A stretch of DNA of 24,500 nt from Clostridiaceae bacterium (GTDB lineage: Bacteria > Bacillota > Clostridia > Lachnospirales > Lachnospiraceae). A model generated the notes under the pieces. That model did not search any database. It was not told the origin of the DNA and saw only the letters and a list, made by a program, of their open reading frames with translations. The position numbers and the translations under genes are program-made. Of the stretch, positions 8,563-16,432 are shown piece by piece (the first letter of the stretch is position 1; every line of letters starts with the position of its first letter). The stretch is from NCBI GenBank assembly GCA_902362865.1, contig CABIYE010000040.1, forward strand, positions 1 to 24,500, given 5' to 3'.

Positions 8563-10077
8563 TTATCTTGTACAACGTCCGTACAGTGCAGTAAGCGCCC
8601 GCAAATCTTCCGCAAGTGAATCGGTTAAGGCATCTTTTGTATACCGCCATCCCCAGTTGCCTGCAGGAACTCCGGGGGTATTCATGCGCCCTTCTTTGCC
8701 GATGCCAAGAACATCCTGCAGTGGGAAAATGGCGTAGGCGGCAATCGAAGACAGAGCTGTGCGGACGAAGGCCATGCCAATAGAATCTCCTTCCCTCAGA
8801 TTCATATACATTGCTGTTTTTTCCCGGCAGTGGGGTGCAAGAGTCGCATACCATCCGCAGGTAGTGTCATTGTCGTGGGTTCCGGTGTAGCACACGCAGT
8901 TTGCAGTGGTAAATTGATGAGGAAGGAATCCATTTTCATCTAAGCTCTCAAAAGCAAATTGCAGAACCTTCATTCCCGGGAAATGGAAGGTGTCTCTGAG
9001 ATCTTCCACCTCAGGAGTGATAACTCCCAAATCTTCTGCAATGATCGGAAGATTCCCGCCCAGGGCCGCCTCAATTGCGGCAAATAATTTCTTGTTGGGA
9101 CCTTTTACCCATTCCCCGTTGACTGCCGTTTTCTCGCCGTAAGGGACGGACCAGTAGGCCTCAAATCCCCGAAAGTGGTCGATACGGAGAATATCCAGTA
9201 CTTCCAGTTGGTTTTTGATACGTGAAATCCACCATGCATACCCTTCTTTTTCGTGGACTTCCCACTGATAGAGCGGATTGCCCCACAATTGCCCCGTCTC
9301 GGAAAAATAATCCGGCGGCACTCCGGCAACCCGCAGCGGGAACCCTTTGGTATCCAGTTGGAACAAATGCCGGTTTGCCCATACGTCGGCGCTGTCCATG
9401 GATACAAAGATGGGGATATCACCGATGATATGAACGCCATGTTCGTTGGCGTAGCTTTTTAATTCCTGCCATTCTTCAAAGAACAGGAATTGCACAAATT
9501 GATAGAATCCAATATCCTGTGAAAGTTCCTGTCGAAGAGAGGCTTTGAATGCGGGAGTAGGAATCCGGTATGCGTCCTCCCATTCCAGCCAGCTCACGCC
9601 TCCGTTTACCTTTTTACAGGCAAGAAACAGTCCGTAGTCGTCAAGCCAGTAGCTGTTCTTTTGGCAGAAGGAACTTAACCGTTCCTTAAGTTCCGGGAAA
9701 TCCCGGGTAAGAAAGCTATCGTATGCTTTCTCAAGAAGCCTGTTTTTCCAGGGAATGATCGTTCCGTAATCAATGTGATCCGGATCTGTCTTGGGGCAGT
9801 CTGCCAGGTCTTCCTGGCTGATAAGACGAAGCTTCAGAAGATGCCCGGGGCTGATTAAAAGCGGCTGTCCTGCGAACGCAGAGAAGCTCTGGTAAGGGGA
9901 GTCGCCGTAGCCGGTGTGGGTCAGTGGGAGCATCTGCCAGAGGTGCTGGCCGGATGCTTCCAGAAAATCCACAAAATGATAAGCTTCTTCTCCCAGATCT
10001 CCAATCCCATAAGGGGAGGGGAGAGAAGTTGGGTGCAGTAAGATGCCGGACATACGCGGCAAAATATTTGAATTCAT
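8563..10077 (-). CDS. malQ: 4-alpha-glucanotransferase (amylomaltase, GH77)
   Basis: A cytoplasmic 504-residue enzyme that transfers glucan segments between maltodextrins, used in maltose, starch or glycogen breakdown. The GH77 catalytic set is complete: nucleophile D300 in LRIDHFRG, acid/base E348 in IIAEDLG and D402 in THDNDT; the upstream DIPIFVSMDSADVW segment and an N-terminal GILLHPTSLPSPYGIGDLG are also standard. The frame stays open another 84 codons upstream, but the ATG at 10077 has AAGGAG 7 bp away and begins where family members begin. It is the first gene of the leftward block and diverges from the lipoprotein/sipL pair; other maltodextrin genes are absent nearby. I could not pick out its promoter with confidence. 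Confidence 0.96.
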   Translation of the reverse strand: MNSNILPRMSGILLHPTSLPSPYGIGDLGEEAYHFVDFLEASGQHLWQMLPLTHTGYGDSPYQSFSAFAGQPLLISPGHLLKLRLISQEDLADCPKTDPDHIDYGTIIPWKNRLLEKAYDSFLTRDFPELKERLSSFCQKNSYWLDDYGLFLACKKVNGGVSWLEWEDAYRIPTPAFKASLRQELSQDIGFYQFVQFLFFEEWQELKSYANEHGVHIIGDIPIFVSMDSADVWANRHLFQLDTKGFPLRVAGVPPDYFSETGQLWGNPLYQWEVHEKEGYAWWISRIKNQLEVLDILRIDHFRGFEAYWSVPYGEKTAVNGEWVKGPNKKLFAAIEAALGGNLPIIAEDLGVITPEVEDLRDTFHFPGMKVLQFAFESLDENGFLPHQFTTANCVCYTGTHDNDTTCGWYATLAPHCREKTAMYMNLREGDSIGMAFVRTALSSIAAYAIFPLQDVLGIGKEGRMNTPGVPAGNWGWRYTKDALTDSLAEDLRALTALYGRCTR

Positions 10078-10125
10078 AGAGAGTCTCCTTTTTACAATTT
10101 CTTCTCTATATATTACCACAAAATA

Positions 10126-10155
10126 GTCATTTTTCCTAGACTTGGTGTGTATGAT
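10126..10155 (+). promoter_or_regulatory. Tentative sporulation (sigma-E-like) promoter upstream of the PrcB-like/sipL pair
   Basis: GTCATTTT (10126-10133), 14 bp and TGTATGAT (10148-10155) loosely resemble the Bacillus sigma-E boxes (-35 KCATATT, -10 CATAYAAT). The match is partial, especially at the -10. The interest is context: sipL of C. difficile is a mother-cell sporulation gene. Transcription from here would start near 10162, before the likely start codons at 10172 or 10187. Confidence 0.2.
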
Positions 10156-10171
10156 GATAGAGAGAATATCC

Positions 10172-10618
10172 ATGTGGTGTGTATCTATGGACAGGAAGAG
10201 CTGCTTTTCGGCGCTGGTGCGGATTACGGCGGCGCTTGTTTTATTATCGCTTCTGTTTCTTTGTGGCTGTACGGTGAAGAAGCTGGAGAATGAGAAGACG
10301 AAGGATATTGAATTTACGGTGGTTGCCAAGGAAGAGATTCCGGAAGAACTGAAAGAAAAGATAGAAGAGGGGAAGGAAAACCCGGTAAAAATGACATACG
10401 GGGACGGGGAATATCTGTATATAGTGAGGGGCTATGGCAGGCAGGAAACTACCGGATGCAGCATAGAGGTAAAAGCAGTGTATGAGACAGAAAATGCAGT
10501 TTATATACAAACGGAACTGAAAGGCCCGGAAAAAGGAGAGGAAATTCTGGAGAAGGCAACCTGCCCGTATGTGGTGGTGAAAATAGAATATCGGGACACT
10601 CACGTAGTATTTGATTAA
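10172..10618 (+). CDS. Lipoprotein with PrcB-like C-terminal domain
   Basis: About 148 residues. A basic N-terminus, a hydrophobic stretch and a lipobox LCGC (lipidated Cys about residue 33) predict export and lipid anchoring on the outer face of the membrane. Residues ~85-148 (GYGRQETTGCSIEV, then a beta-rich run ending in YPYVVVKIEY-like residues) resemble the PrcB C-terminal domain named after the PrcB subunit of a Treponema protease complex; the biochemical role is not settled. The start is uncertain: ATG at 10172 has AGAGAGA 6 bp upstream, ATG at 10187 gives a shorter signal peptide, and codons further upstream lack a ribosome site. It ends 18 bp before the SipL homologue and is probably co-transcribed, which suggests but does not prove a sporulation role. 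Confidence 0.75.
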   Translation: MWCVSMDRKSCFSALVRITAALVLLSLLFLCGCTVKKLENEKTKDIEFTVVAKEEIPEELKEKIEEGKENPVKMTYGDGEYLYIVRGYGRQETTGCSIEVKAVYETENAVYIQTELKGPEKGEEILEKATCPYVVVKIEYRDTHVVFD

Positions 10619-10636
10619 AAAATAGGAGGCGTAAGA

Positions 10637-12196
10637 ATGGAGCAATTAAAAAAAGCAGTCCGTCTGAACAGAATGGGGAAAAGAGTGATGGATCAGTTTC
10701 ATGTTGACGGGGACGTTAATGTGCCGGATGCCAAAAGCGATATGGCAAGAATTGTGCTTAGTGTGGGAACCGTCAAAATTGAAGACATCAAAATGGTAGA
10801 GAATTATGCAAGGGTTGTGGGGAAGGTATTATATCAGATTTTGTATGCAGCAGATTTGGCGGAACAAAAATTATCCTCCCTGCAGGGCAAGCTTCCTTTT
10901 GAAGAAATGGTATATGTGGAAGATGAGCCTGCAGGACAGATTTTCGTTAAGACGGCAGGGGCAGAACTTACGGCAGTTATGATAAATTCTCGGAAGCTGA
11001 ATCTGAAGGCAATGGTGGAGATGGAACTTAGCTCAGAAGGGGCGCGTGAAGAAGAGTTGACGATGGATGTGGAAGGAGAGGAACCTTTATACAAAAAGTA
11101 CCGGGAGAGGAATCTTCTGAAACTACATATGGCAAAAAAGGACACTTATCGTATTAAGGAGGAGATGCAGCTTCCCGGTACCAAGGAAAATATCGGCACA
11201 TTGTTATGGACAGAAGTGGCCTCCCGCAAATTAGATACCCGGCTTGGAACGGATGAGCTTCAGATGCGGGGAGAATTGCAGGTATTCTGCTTCTATGAAT
11301 CGCTGGAGGGCAAGATTGACTGGGTGGAGCAGATGGTGCCTTATGAGGGGCGTATCGACTGTCCGGGAGCAGAGGATACAATGTTTCATCATCTATATAC
11401 CGAACTTACGGATGAAAATGTGGATGTGCGGATGGATGAGGATGGAGAAATGCGTATTTTGGGGATAGAGGCCACGCTGGAAATCCGTCTTGCAATTTAT
11501 GAAGAAGAGAAAATGAATATCCTGGAAGATTTGTATTCTCTGCGGCAAGTATGCCTGCCGCAGCGGGAGAACGTCATGTTCGAGAGCCTTGTTATGCAGA
11601 ACCATTCCAAATGTAAGATTATGGAGCGGCTGTCTCTGCCGGAGCTGAAGGATGATATTTTACAGATCTGCCATTGCAGCGGTTATCTGCAGACGGAGCA
11701 TACGGAAATTGTAAAGGAAGGGATCCTGGCAGAGGGAGTTCTCAATATCTGCTTTTTGTATGTCAAGGCTGATGATACGATACCGTTCGATGTGTGGCAG
11801 GGAATGGTGCCGTTTTCCCATATTGTTGAAAGCAATGAAATCTATCCGGAGATGAAGTATGACATTACAGGAGATCTAGAACAGGTCAGCGTCAGCCTCC
11901 TGGGAAGCGGCGAGGTGGAGGTAAAGGCAGTTCTTGCATTCCACATATTCTTAAGGAAGCCGGAAGAGGTGGTGAATATAACCGGAATTGATACGGAACC
12001 CATGAACATGGAGGAGCAGGAAAATGCTCCCGGGATTACCGGCTATATTGTGAAGAAAGGGGATGAGATCTGGGATTTGGCAAAACAGTACAGTACAACG
12101 GTGGAGGGGATTATGGAGGTAAATGAACTATCTTCCGGAGAGCTGAAACCAGGCGATAAAATATTGATTTTTAAAGAGAATATGAGTATACTGTAA
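10637..12196 (+). CDS. sipL: SipL-like spore coat morphogenesis protein (SPOCS/DUF3794 repeats plus LysM)
   Basis: A 519-residue protein, close to the length of C. difficile SipL (SpoIVA-interacting protein L), which helps attach the coat base layer to the forespore in the mother cell. The N-terminal half is charged and beta-rich; SPOCS/DUF3794-like segments lie roughly at 40-130, 180-270 and 320-430, and a C-terminal LysM domain runs from GYIVKKGDEIWDLAKQYS (469) to KPGDKILIF (~513). No signal peptide or membrane segment is seen, as expected for a mother-cell cytosolic protein. AGGAGG (10624-10629) is 7 bp from the ATG. In C. difficile the LysM domain contacts SpoIVA; spoIVA is not in this window. 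The family assignment is firm, strict orthology to SipL slightly less so. Confidence 0.87.
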   Translation: MEQLKKAVRLNRMGKRVMDQFHVDGDVNVPDAKSDMARIVLSVGTVKIEDIKMVENYARVVGKVLYQILYAADLAEQKLSSLQGKLPFEEMVYVEDEPAGQIFVKTAGAELTAVMINSRKLNLKAMVEMELSSEGAREEELTMDVEGEEPLYKKYRERNLLKLHMAKKDTYRIKEEMQLPGTKENIGTLLWTEVASRKLDTRLGTDELQMRGELQVFCFYESLEGKIDWVEQMVPYEGRIDCPGAEDTMFHHLYTELTDENVDVRMDEDGEMRILGIEATLEIRLAIYEEEKMNILEDLYSLRQVCLPQRENVMFESLVMQNHSKCKIMERLSLPELKDDILQICHCSGYLQTEHTEIVKEGILAEGVLNICFLYVKADDTIPFDVWQGMVPFSHIVESNEIYPEMKYDITGDLEQVSVSLLGSGEVEVKAVLAFHIFLRKPEEVVNITGIDTEPMNMEEQENAPGITGYIVKKGDEIWDLAKQYSTTVEGIMEVNELSSGELKPGDKILIFKENMSIL

Positions 12197-12228
12197 GTAC
12201 ACTGTATACAAGATACAAGGAGAGAACA

Positions 12229-13110
12229 ATGGATAAAATCGAATTAAAGGCACTGGGTAAAATTAATCTGGGACTTGATATTCTGGGCAGGCGTGACAAT
12301 GGATACCATGACGTCCGTATGGTGATGCAGACGGTATTCCTGTATGACCGGGTAATTTTGGAGAAGAGCAGGAAGCCGGGTATAGAGATTGTTACCAATC
12401 TGAACTACCTTCCTGCCAATGAAAATAATATTGCGTATAAGGCCGCAAAGCTTCTGGCTGATGAATTTCGTATCCGGGACGGCATCCGGATTACTTTGGA
12501 GAAGCATATTCCGGTGGCGGCGGGTATGGCGGGCGGAAGCTCGAATGCGGCTGCTGTCCTGCATGGGATGAACCGGATGTATGGGCTGGGACTGTCAGAG
12601 GAAGGACTCAAGGAGCGGGGCGTGAAGCTGGGGGCAGATGTTCCTTACTGTATTATGCGTGGGACTGTACTGGCAGAGGGAATCGGAGAAATCCTTACCC
12701 CGCTTGCGCCCATGCCCAAATGCTATATCTTAATAGCCAAGCCGGCGCTCTCTGCTTCTACCAGAATCGTATATGAGAAATTCGACAGGCTGGAGGACAT
12801 CCGGCATCCGGATATTGACGGGATTCTTGCCGGAATCAAATCCGGCAATCTCAGGCAGACTGCCGCCGGTATGGGAAATGTGCTGGAACAGGTTATGCTT
12901 CCGGAGTATCCGGTTCTCCAAAGGATTAAGGAAGCGATGCTGAAGGGCGGGGCGCTGAATGCAATGATGACGGGAAGCGGCCCTACCATGTTTGGGATTT
13001 TTGAGAAACGCAGCCAGGCGAAGACGGCTATGGCATTGATAAAGAAACAGAATCTGGCAAAACAGATTTATGTGACGAATGTACATCGGGTGTTAAGGAG
13101 GAATTTATGA
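12229..13110 (+). CDS. ispE: 4-diphosphocytidyl-2-C-methyl-D-erythritol kinase (IspE)
   Basis: A cytoplasmic GHMP-family kinase of 293 residues that phosphorylates CDP-methylerythritol in the non-mevalonate (MEP) isoprenoid pathway. It has the N-terminal GKINLGLDILGRRDNGYH, the glycine-rich ATP loop PVAAGMAGGSSNAAA (95-109), the catalytic aspartate in LGADVPY (D137) and the C-terminal TGSGPTMFG. AAGGAGAG (12217-12224) precedes the ATG. Its TGA overlaps the ATG of the next regulator gene by 4 bp (ATGA), so the two are translationally coupled. Other MEP genes are not in the window. Confidence 0.97.
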   Translation: MDKIELKALGKINLGLDILGRRDNGYHDVRMVMQTVFLYDRVILEKSRKPGIEIVTNLNYLPANENNIAYKAAKLLADEFRIRDGIRITLEKHIPVAAGMAGGSSNAAAVLHGMNRMYGLGLSEEGLKERGVKLGADVPYCIMRGTVLAEGIGEILTPLAPMPKCYILIAKPALSASTRIVYEKFDRLEDIRHPDIDGILAGIKSGNLRQTAAGMGNVLEQVMLPEYPVLQRIKEAMLKGGALNAMMTGSGPTMFGIFEKRSQAKTAMALIKKQNLAKQIYVTNVHRVLRRNL

Positions 13111-13790
13111 AAGAACCGAATTTTGAAGTAAATATGAATGAGTACCTTCCGCTCAGGGACGTGGTATTCAATACGTTGAGACAGGCAATTCTGCGGGGAG
13201 AGCTAAAGCCGGGAGAACGGCTGATGGAAATCCAGCTTGCCAACAAGCTGGGAGTCAGCAGGACGCCAATCCGGGAAGCAATCCGGAAATTGGAATTGGA
13301 AGGTCTGGTTCTGATGATTCCGAGGAAGGGAGCCGAGGTGGCGGAGATTACGGAAAAAAGTCTCCGGGATGTACTGGAAGTGCGCCGTGCATTGGAAGAA
13401 CTTGCGGTTCAACTGGTGTGTGAGAAGATTACAGAAGAAGAGATAGAAGAATTAAAGGCAGCAGCCAGGGAATTTGAGAATGTATTAAAAGACGGCGATA
13501 TTACGAAGATAGCAGAAGCAGACGTGCGGTTCCATGACGTGATTTACATGGCTACCGATAATCAGAAGCTGATACAGCTCCTTAATAATTTAAGAGAGCA
13601 GATGTACCGCTTCCGGGTAGAATATCTGAAGCGGGAGGAAGTCCGCCCGCAGCTGCTTGCGGAACATGAAGAGATTATCGCTACAATAGAAAGGAGAGAA
13701 AAGGATACTGCGACAAAAGTAGTCTGCGAACATATTGACAATCAGGTGGAAGCTGTGATAGATATAATCCGTACGAAACATAGCGAATAA
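13107..13790 (+). CDS. GntR-family transcriptional regulator, FadR (FCD) subfamily
   Basis: A 227-residue DNA-binding regulator. The N-terminal winged helix (about 12-75) contains the typical GntR segments LRQAILRGELKPGERL and NKLGVSRTPIREAIRKLELEGL. The C-terminal all-helical FCD domain (about 85-220) keeps the pattern of metal-ligand positions: an Asp and His in ADVRFHDVIY, a His in AEHEEII and a His in CEHIDNQ. FCD regulators sense small carboxylic acids, often with a bound metal. No ligand can be read from context: it overlaps ispE by 4 bp and is followed by spoIIR. A palindrome lies 34 bp after its stop (see separate entry) and could be a target site, but does not look like the FadR consensus. 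Confidence 0.92.
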   Translation: MKEPNFEVNMNEYLPLRDVVFNTLRQAILRGELKPGERLMEIQLANKLGVSRTPIREAIRKLELEGLVLMIPRKGAEVAEITEKSLRDVLEVRRALEELAVQLVCEKITEEEIEELKAAAREFENVLKDGDITKIAEADVRFHDVIYMATDNQKLIQLLNNLREQMYRFRVEYLKREEVRPQLLAEHEEIIATIERREKDTATKVVCEHIDNQVEAVIDIIRTKHSE

Positions 13791-13824
13791 ATTGCAGTGA
13801 ATAAAGCTTCGGAATCTGGCTACA

Positions 13825-13846
13825 CTCCTTACATGAATGTAAGGAG
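13825..13846 (+). promoter_or_regulatory. Perfect palindrome burying the spoIIR ribosome binding site
   Basis: CTCCTTACAT (13825-13834) and ATGTAAGGAG (13837-13846) are exact reverse complements separated by GA. As RNA it folds to a 9-bp stem with a UGAA tetraloop. The 3' arm contains nearly all of the Shine-Dalgarno AAGGAGG (13841-13847) of spoIIR, 9 bp before its ATG. In the folded state the ribosome site is fully paired. There is no U-tract, so it is not a terminator. It may instead, or also, be a protein binding site in DNA. Confidence 0.8.
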
Positions 13847-13856
13847 GTACATAATA

Positions 13857-14516
13857 ATGAAGAGAAAGAAACGAACCGTTCTTTGCATGTGTATTGCGCT
13901 TGTCAGCGCTCTTTTGCTGACAGGCTGGCTGCTTGCCGAAAGAGGGCTTTTGGTAGGGGCGAAGGAAAGCCGGACACAGGAGCATCTGGCGAAGGAAGTG
14001 CTGCGCTTCCATGTGCTTGCGAATAGTGACAGTGAGGAAGACCAGAAGGTAAAGATGCAGGTGAAAGAGGCCGTACTTGCCTATCTGGAAGACTGTATGC
14101 CTCGGAACAATGAGAAGGATATTACGGTAGAGGCAACGAAGAAATGGGTGGAATATCACCTGGAAGATCTGGAGGCAGTGGCGGAGAATGCGCTCCGGCA
14201 GGCGGGGAGTACAGATAAGGCGCAGGCGGAGCTTGTGTGGGACTATTTCCCGGCAAAGACATACGGAGATGTGACATTTCCGGCAGGGGAATATGAAGCG
14301 CTTCGGATAAAAATAGGACAGGCAAAAGGGCAGAACTGGTGGTGCTGCCTGTATCCGAATCTGTGTTTTGTAGACGCGGTACATGCAGTCGTTCCCGAAG
14401 AGGGGAAGGATACGCTCAGACAAGTTCTTGATAAAGAAGAGTATGAGATGGTTACGGCGTCAGACTATAAGATAAAATGGTTCTTTTTCGGCGGAGGCTC
14501 TGAGAAAGGACAGTAG
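13857..14516 (+). CDS. spoIIR: Stage II sporulation protein R (SpoIIR)
   Basis: A 219-residue exported signalling protein. In Bacillus and clostridia it is made in the forespore, crosses into the space between the two membranes and triggers SpoIIGA to cleave pro-sigma-E in the mother cell. Visible are a basic start (KRKKR), a membrane/signal segment (about 7-26), the family-typical LRFHVLANSDSEEDQKVK (about 50) and the C-terminal region rich in aromatic residues around NWWCCLYPNLCFVD. An upstream in-frame GTG at 13797 would add 20 residues but lacks a ribosome site; AAGGAGG at 13841-13847 serves the ATG at 13857. The gene is complete. A 14-bp gap leads into the CDF transporter gene. Confidence 0.93.
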   Translation: MKRKKRTVLCMCIALVSALLLTGWLLAERGLLVGAKESRTQEHLAKEVLRFHVLANSDSEEDQKVKMQVKEAVLAYLEDCMPRNNEKDITVEATKKWVEYHLEDLEAVAENALRQAGSTDKAQAELVWDYFPAKTYGDVTFPAGEYEALRIKIGQAKGQNWWCCLYPNLCFVDAVHAVVPEEGKDTLRQVLDKEEYEMVTASDYKIKWFFFGGGSEKGQ

Positions 14517-14530
14517 ACCGGAGGCAGTTT

Positions 14531-15718
14531 ATGACTGAATTTTTGGTAAGACATTTTGTAAAAGACTATGAACAGGTAGAAAAGGTTTCCGTCCGTACGG
14601 CGTACGGAGTTCTGGCAAGCGTGGTAGGCATTTTCTGCAATGTAGTTCTTTTCCTGGTAAAAGGAGCGGCGGGAATTTTGATGCACAGTATTTCTGTCAC
14701 GGCAGATGCATTCAATAACCTGTCGGATGCAGGTTCTTCCATCGTGGGGCTGATTGGCGTGAAACTGGCGGGCAAGCCGGCAGATGAGGAACATCCTTTT
14801 GGACATGGAAGGATAGAATATATTTCGGCTTTGATTGTGGCGTTCCTGGTGATGGAGGTGGGATTTACCTTTCTGAAAGATGCCATCGGAAAAATCCGGG
14901 AGCCGGAGGTGTTGAATTTCCGAATGGTTTCTGTTATGATATTACTCCTGTCCATCGGTGTGAAGCTGTGGATGGGAGCTTTTAACAGGAAATTGGGAAA
15001 ACGGATTGATTCGAAGGTGATGATGGCGACGGCGGCTGACGCTATGGGCGATGTTATTACTACGGCGGCAACGATTCTGTCTCTTCTGTTTTTTAAGCTG
15101 ACAGGAATCAATATTGACGGTTTTGTGGGGCTTGGCGTAGCTCTCGTTGTTATGTGGGCGGGATTCGGAATAGCCAGGGATACCCTGGAACCGCTGGTGG
15201 GGGAGGCCGTGACGCCGGAGGATTACAGGCGGATTTCCCGTTTTGTGGAAAAATACGATGGGGTTGTGGGAAGTCACGATTTGATTGTACATAACTACGG
15301 GCCGGGAAGAAGCATGGCGTCCATCCATGCAGAGGTGCCCAATGATGTGGATATAGAGACGTCCCACGAAGTGATAGACCGGATTGAGCGGGATGCTGTG
15401 GGTAAGCTGGGGATTTTTCTGGTAATTCATATGGATCCGGTGGAGACGAAGGATGAGCATACACTTGCAGTAAAAACACAAGTAGCAGAGACGCTGAAAG
15501 AGATGGATGAGGCGGCAAGTATCCATGATTTCCGACTGGTAGGCGGCAAGGAGCAGGTGAATCTGATTTTTGACATGATGCTGCCTTATCATTATAATAA
15601 AGAACAAGAGCAGACGCTTTGCAGGGAATTAACAGAGCGGCTGCAGAAACTGGATAAACGCTACCACCCTGTGATAACAGTAGAAAAAAGCTATGTGGCA
15701 GCAGGAAAGGAAGAATAG
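14531..15718 (+). CDS. Cation diffusion facilitator (CDF) family metal transporter
   Basis: A 395-residue membrane antiporter that exports divalent metal in exchange for protons. About six membrane segments are followed by a cytosolic domain (about 215-300, with the HDLIVHNYGPG and HVxMDP-type segments) and a C-terminal extension of roughly 90 residues. TM2 carries D59-A-F-N-N63-L-S-D66, the loop has HPFGHGRIEY, and TM5 carries D170-A-M-G-D174. A D-x3-D motif in TM5, rather than the H-x3-D of zinc transporters, is a feature of manganese-type CDFs such as Bacillus MneP/MneS; manganese export is therefore my inference. GGAGG (14520-14524) is 6 bp from the ATG. The neighbours (spoIIR, a thioesterase) give no hint about the metal. 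Confidence 0.92.
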   Translation: MTEFLVRHFVKDYEQVEKVSVRTAYGVLASVVGIFCNVVLFLVKGAAGILMHSISVTADAFNNLSDAGSSIVGLIGVKLAGKPADEEHPFGHGRIEYISALIVAFLVMEVGFTFLKDAIGKIREPEVLNFRMVSVMILLLSIGVKLWMGAFNRKLGKRIDSKVMMATAADAMGDVITTAATILSLLFFKLTGINIDGFVGLGVALVVMWAGFGIARDTLEPLVGEAVTPEDYRRISRFVEKYDGVVGSHDLIVHNYGPGRSMASIHAEVPNDVDIETSHEVIDRIERDAVGKLGIFLVIHMDPVETKDEHTLAVKTQVAETLKEMDEAASIHDFRLVGGKEQVNLIFDMMLPYHYNKEQEQTLCRELTERLQKLDKRYHPVITVEKSYVAAGKEE

Positions 15719-15721
15719 ATA

Positions 15722-16432
15722 ATGTATACATTTGAAAGCCGTGTAAGGTACAGTGAGACAGACCACAGGGAGACTATGACCCTGCCGGCAATTGTTAATT
15801 ATTTTCAGGACTGCAGTACGTTTCAATCTGAGGATTTGGGCGTGGGAATTGATTATTTCCGGGAAAAGCAGCAGGGATGGATTCTTTCCTCCTGGCAGAT
15901 TATTATAGACAGATATCCGAAGATGGGAGAAAGGATTGACATCAGTACGTGGGCAACAGGATTCGACGGGCTGTATGGCCTCCGGAATTTCCGGATGCGG
16001 GACGAGAAGAAGGAGACGGTTGCATATGCCAATTCTGTCTGGGTGTTTATGGATATGAAAAAAGGACGCCCGGTTCGGCCAGCAGCGGAAGATGTAGAGA
16101 AATACGGACTGGACGAGCCTCTTCCGATGGAATATGCTTCTCGCAAAATTACGCTTCCGAAGGAGGCAGAAACACGGAAGACATTTTCAGTGAGGCGAGA
16201 TCAGATTGATACGAATGAGCATGTGAACAATTGCCAGTACGTGCAGATGGCGCTGGAAGTTCTGGAAGAAGAGATTCCGGTAAGACAGCTCCGTGTGGAG
16301 TATAAAAAATCAGCAGTGTACGGCAGCGAAATTTTGCCGAAGGTAGCGTTAGAAGCAGAACGGACGGTAGTAGAGCTTTGTGATTTAAATGGGAAACCAT
16401 ATGCGGTTGTAGAATTGACAGGAGAAAAATGA
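15722..16432 (+). CDS. Acyl-ACP thioesterase
   Basis: A 236-residue cytosolic double hot-dog enzyme that releases free fatty acid from acyl carrier protein. The first hot-dog starts at YTFESRVRYSETD; the second contains the catalytic motif D163-T-N165-E-H167-V-N-N and E179, matching the Asp/Asn/His/Glu set of plant FatA/FatB and their bacterial relatives. It begins 3 bp after the CDF stop codon, with AAGGAAG inside the CDF gene as ribosome site, and its TGA overlaps the next start, so CDF, thioesterase and the S1 protein form one transcript. Chain length preference cannot be read. In anaerobic Firmicutes these enzymes are thought to set free fatty-acid pools. Confidence 0.92.
   Translation: MYTFESRVRYSETDHRETMTLPAIVNYFQDCSTFQSEDLGVGIDYFREKQQGWILSSWQIIIDRYPKMGERIDISTWATGFDGLYGLRNFRMRDEKKETVAYANSVWVFMDMKKGRPVRPAAEDVEKYGLDEPLPMEYASRKITLPKEAETRKTFSVRRDQIDTNEHVNNCQYVQMALEVLEEEIPVRQLRVEYKKSAVYGSEILPKVALEAERTVVELCDLNGKPYAVVELTGEK

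Noticed and set aside
10078..10329. An 84-codon N-terminal extension of malQ
   Set aside because: The frame is open but the extension has no ribosome site at its start, resembles no amylomaltase N-terminus, and runs through the intergenic region divergent to the lipoprotein gene. AAGGAG precedes the internal ATG at 10077.
13735..13768. A sigma-A promoter for spoIIR: TTGACA at 13735 and TATAAT at 13763
   Set aside because: Both boxes are perfect but are 22 bp apart, too far for normal recognition, and both lie in the gntR coding region. I also saw no good sigma-F boxes.
13797..13856. A 20-residue longer SpoIIR from the GTG at 13797
   Set aside because: The extension would translate through the hairpin and the AAGGAGG ribosome site, has no ribosome site of its own and would place a non-signal sequence before KRKKR.
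13590..14423. A 277-codon frame on the - strand opposite gntR/spoIIR
   Set aside because: It spans two well-supported genes and their gap, has no recognisable motif and looks like an antisense shadow caused by codon bias.
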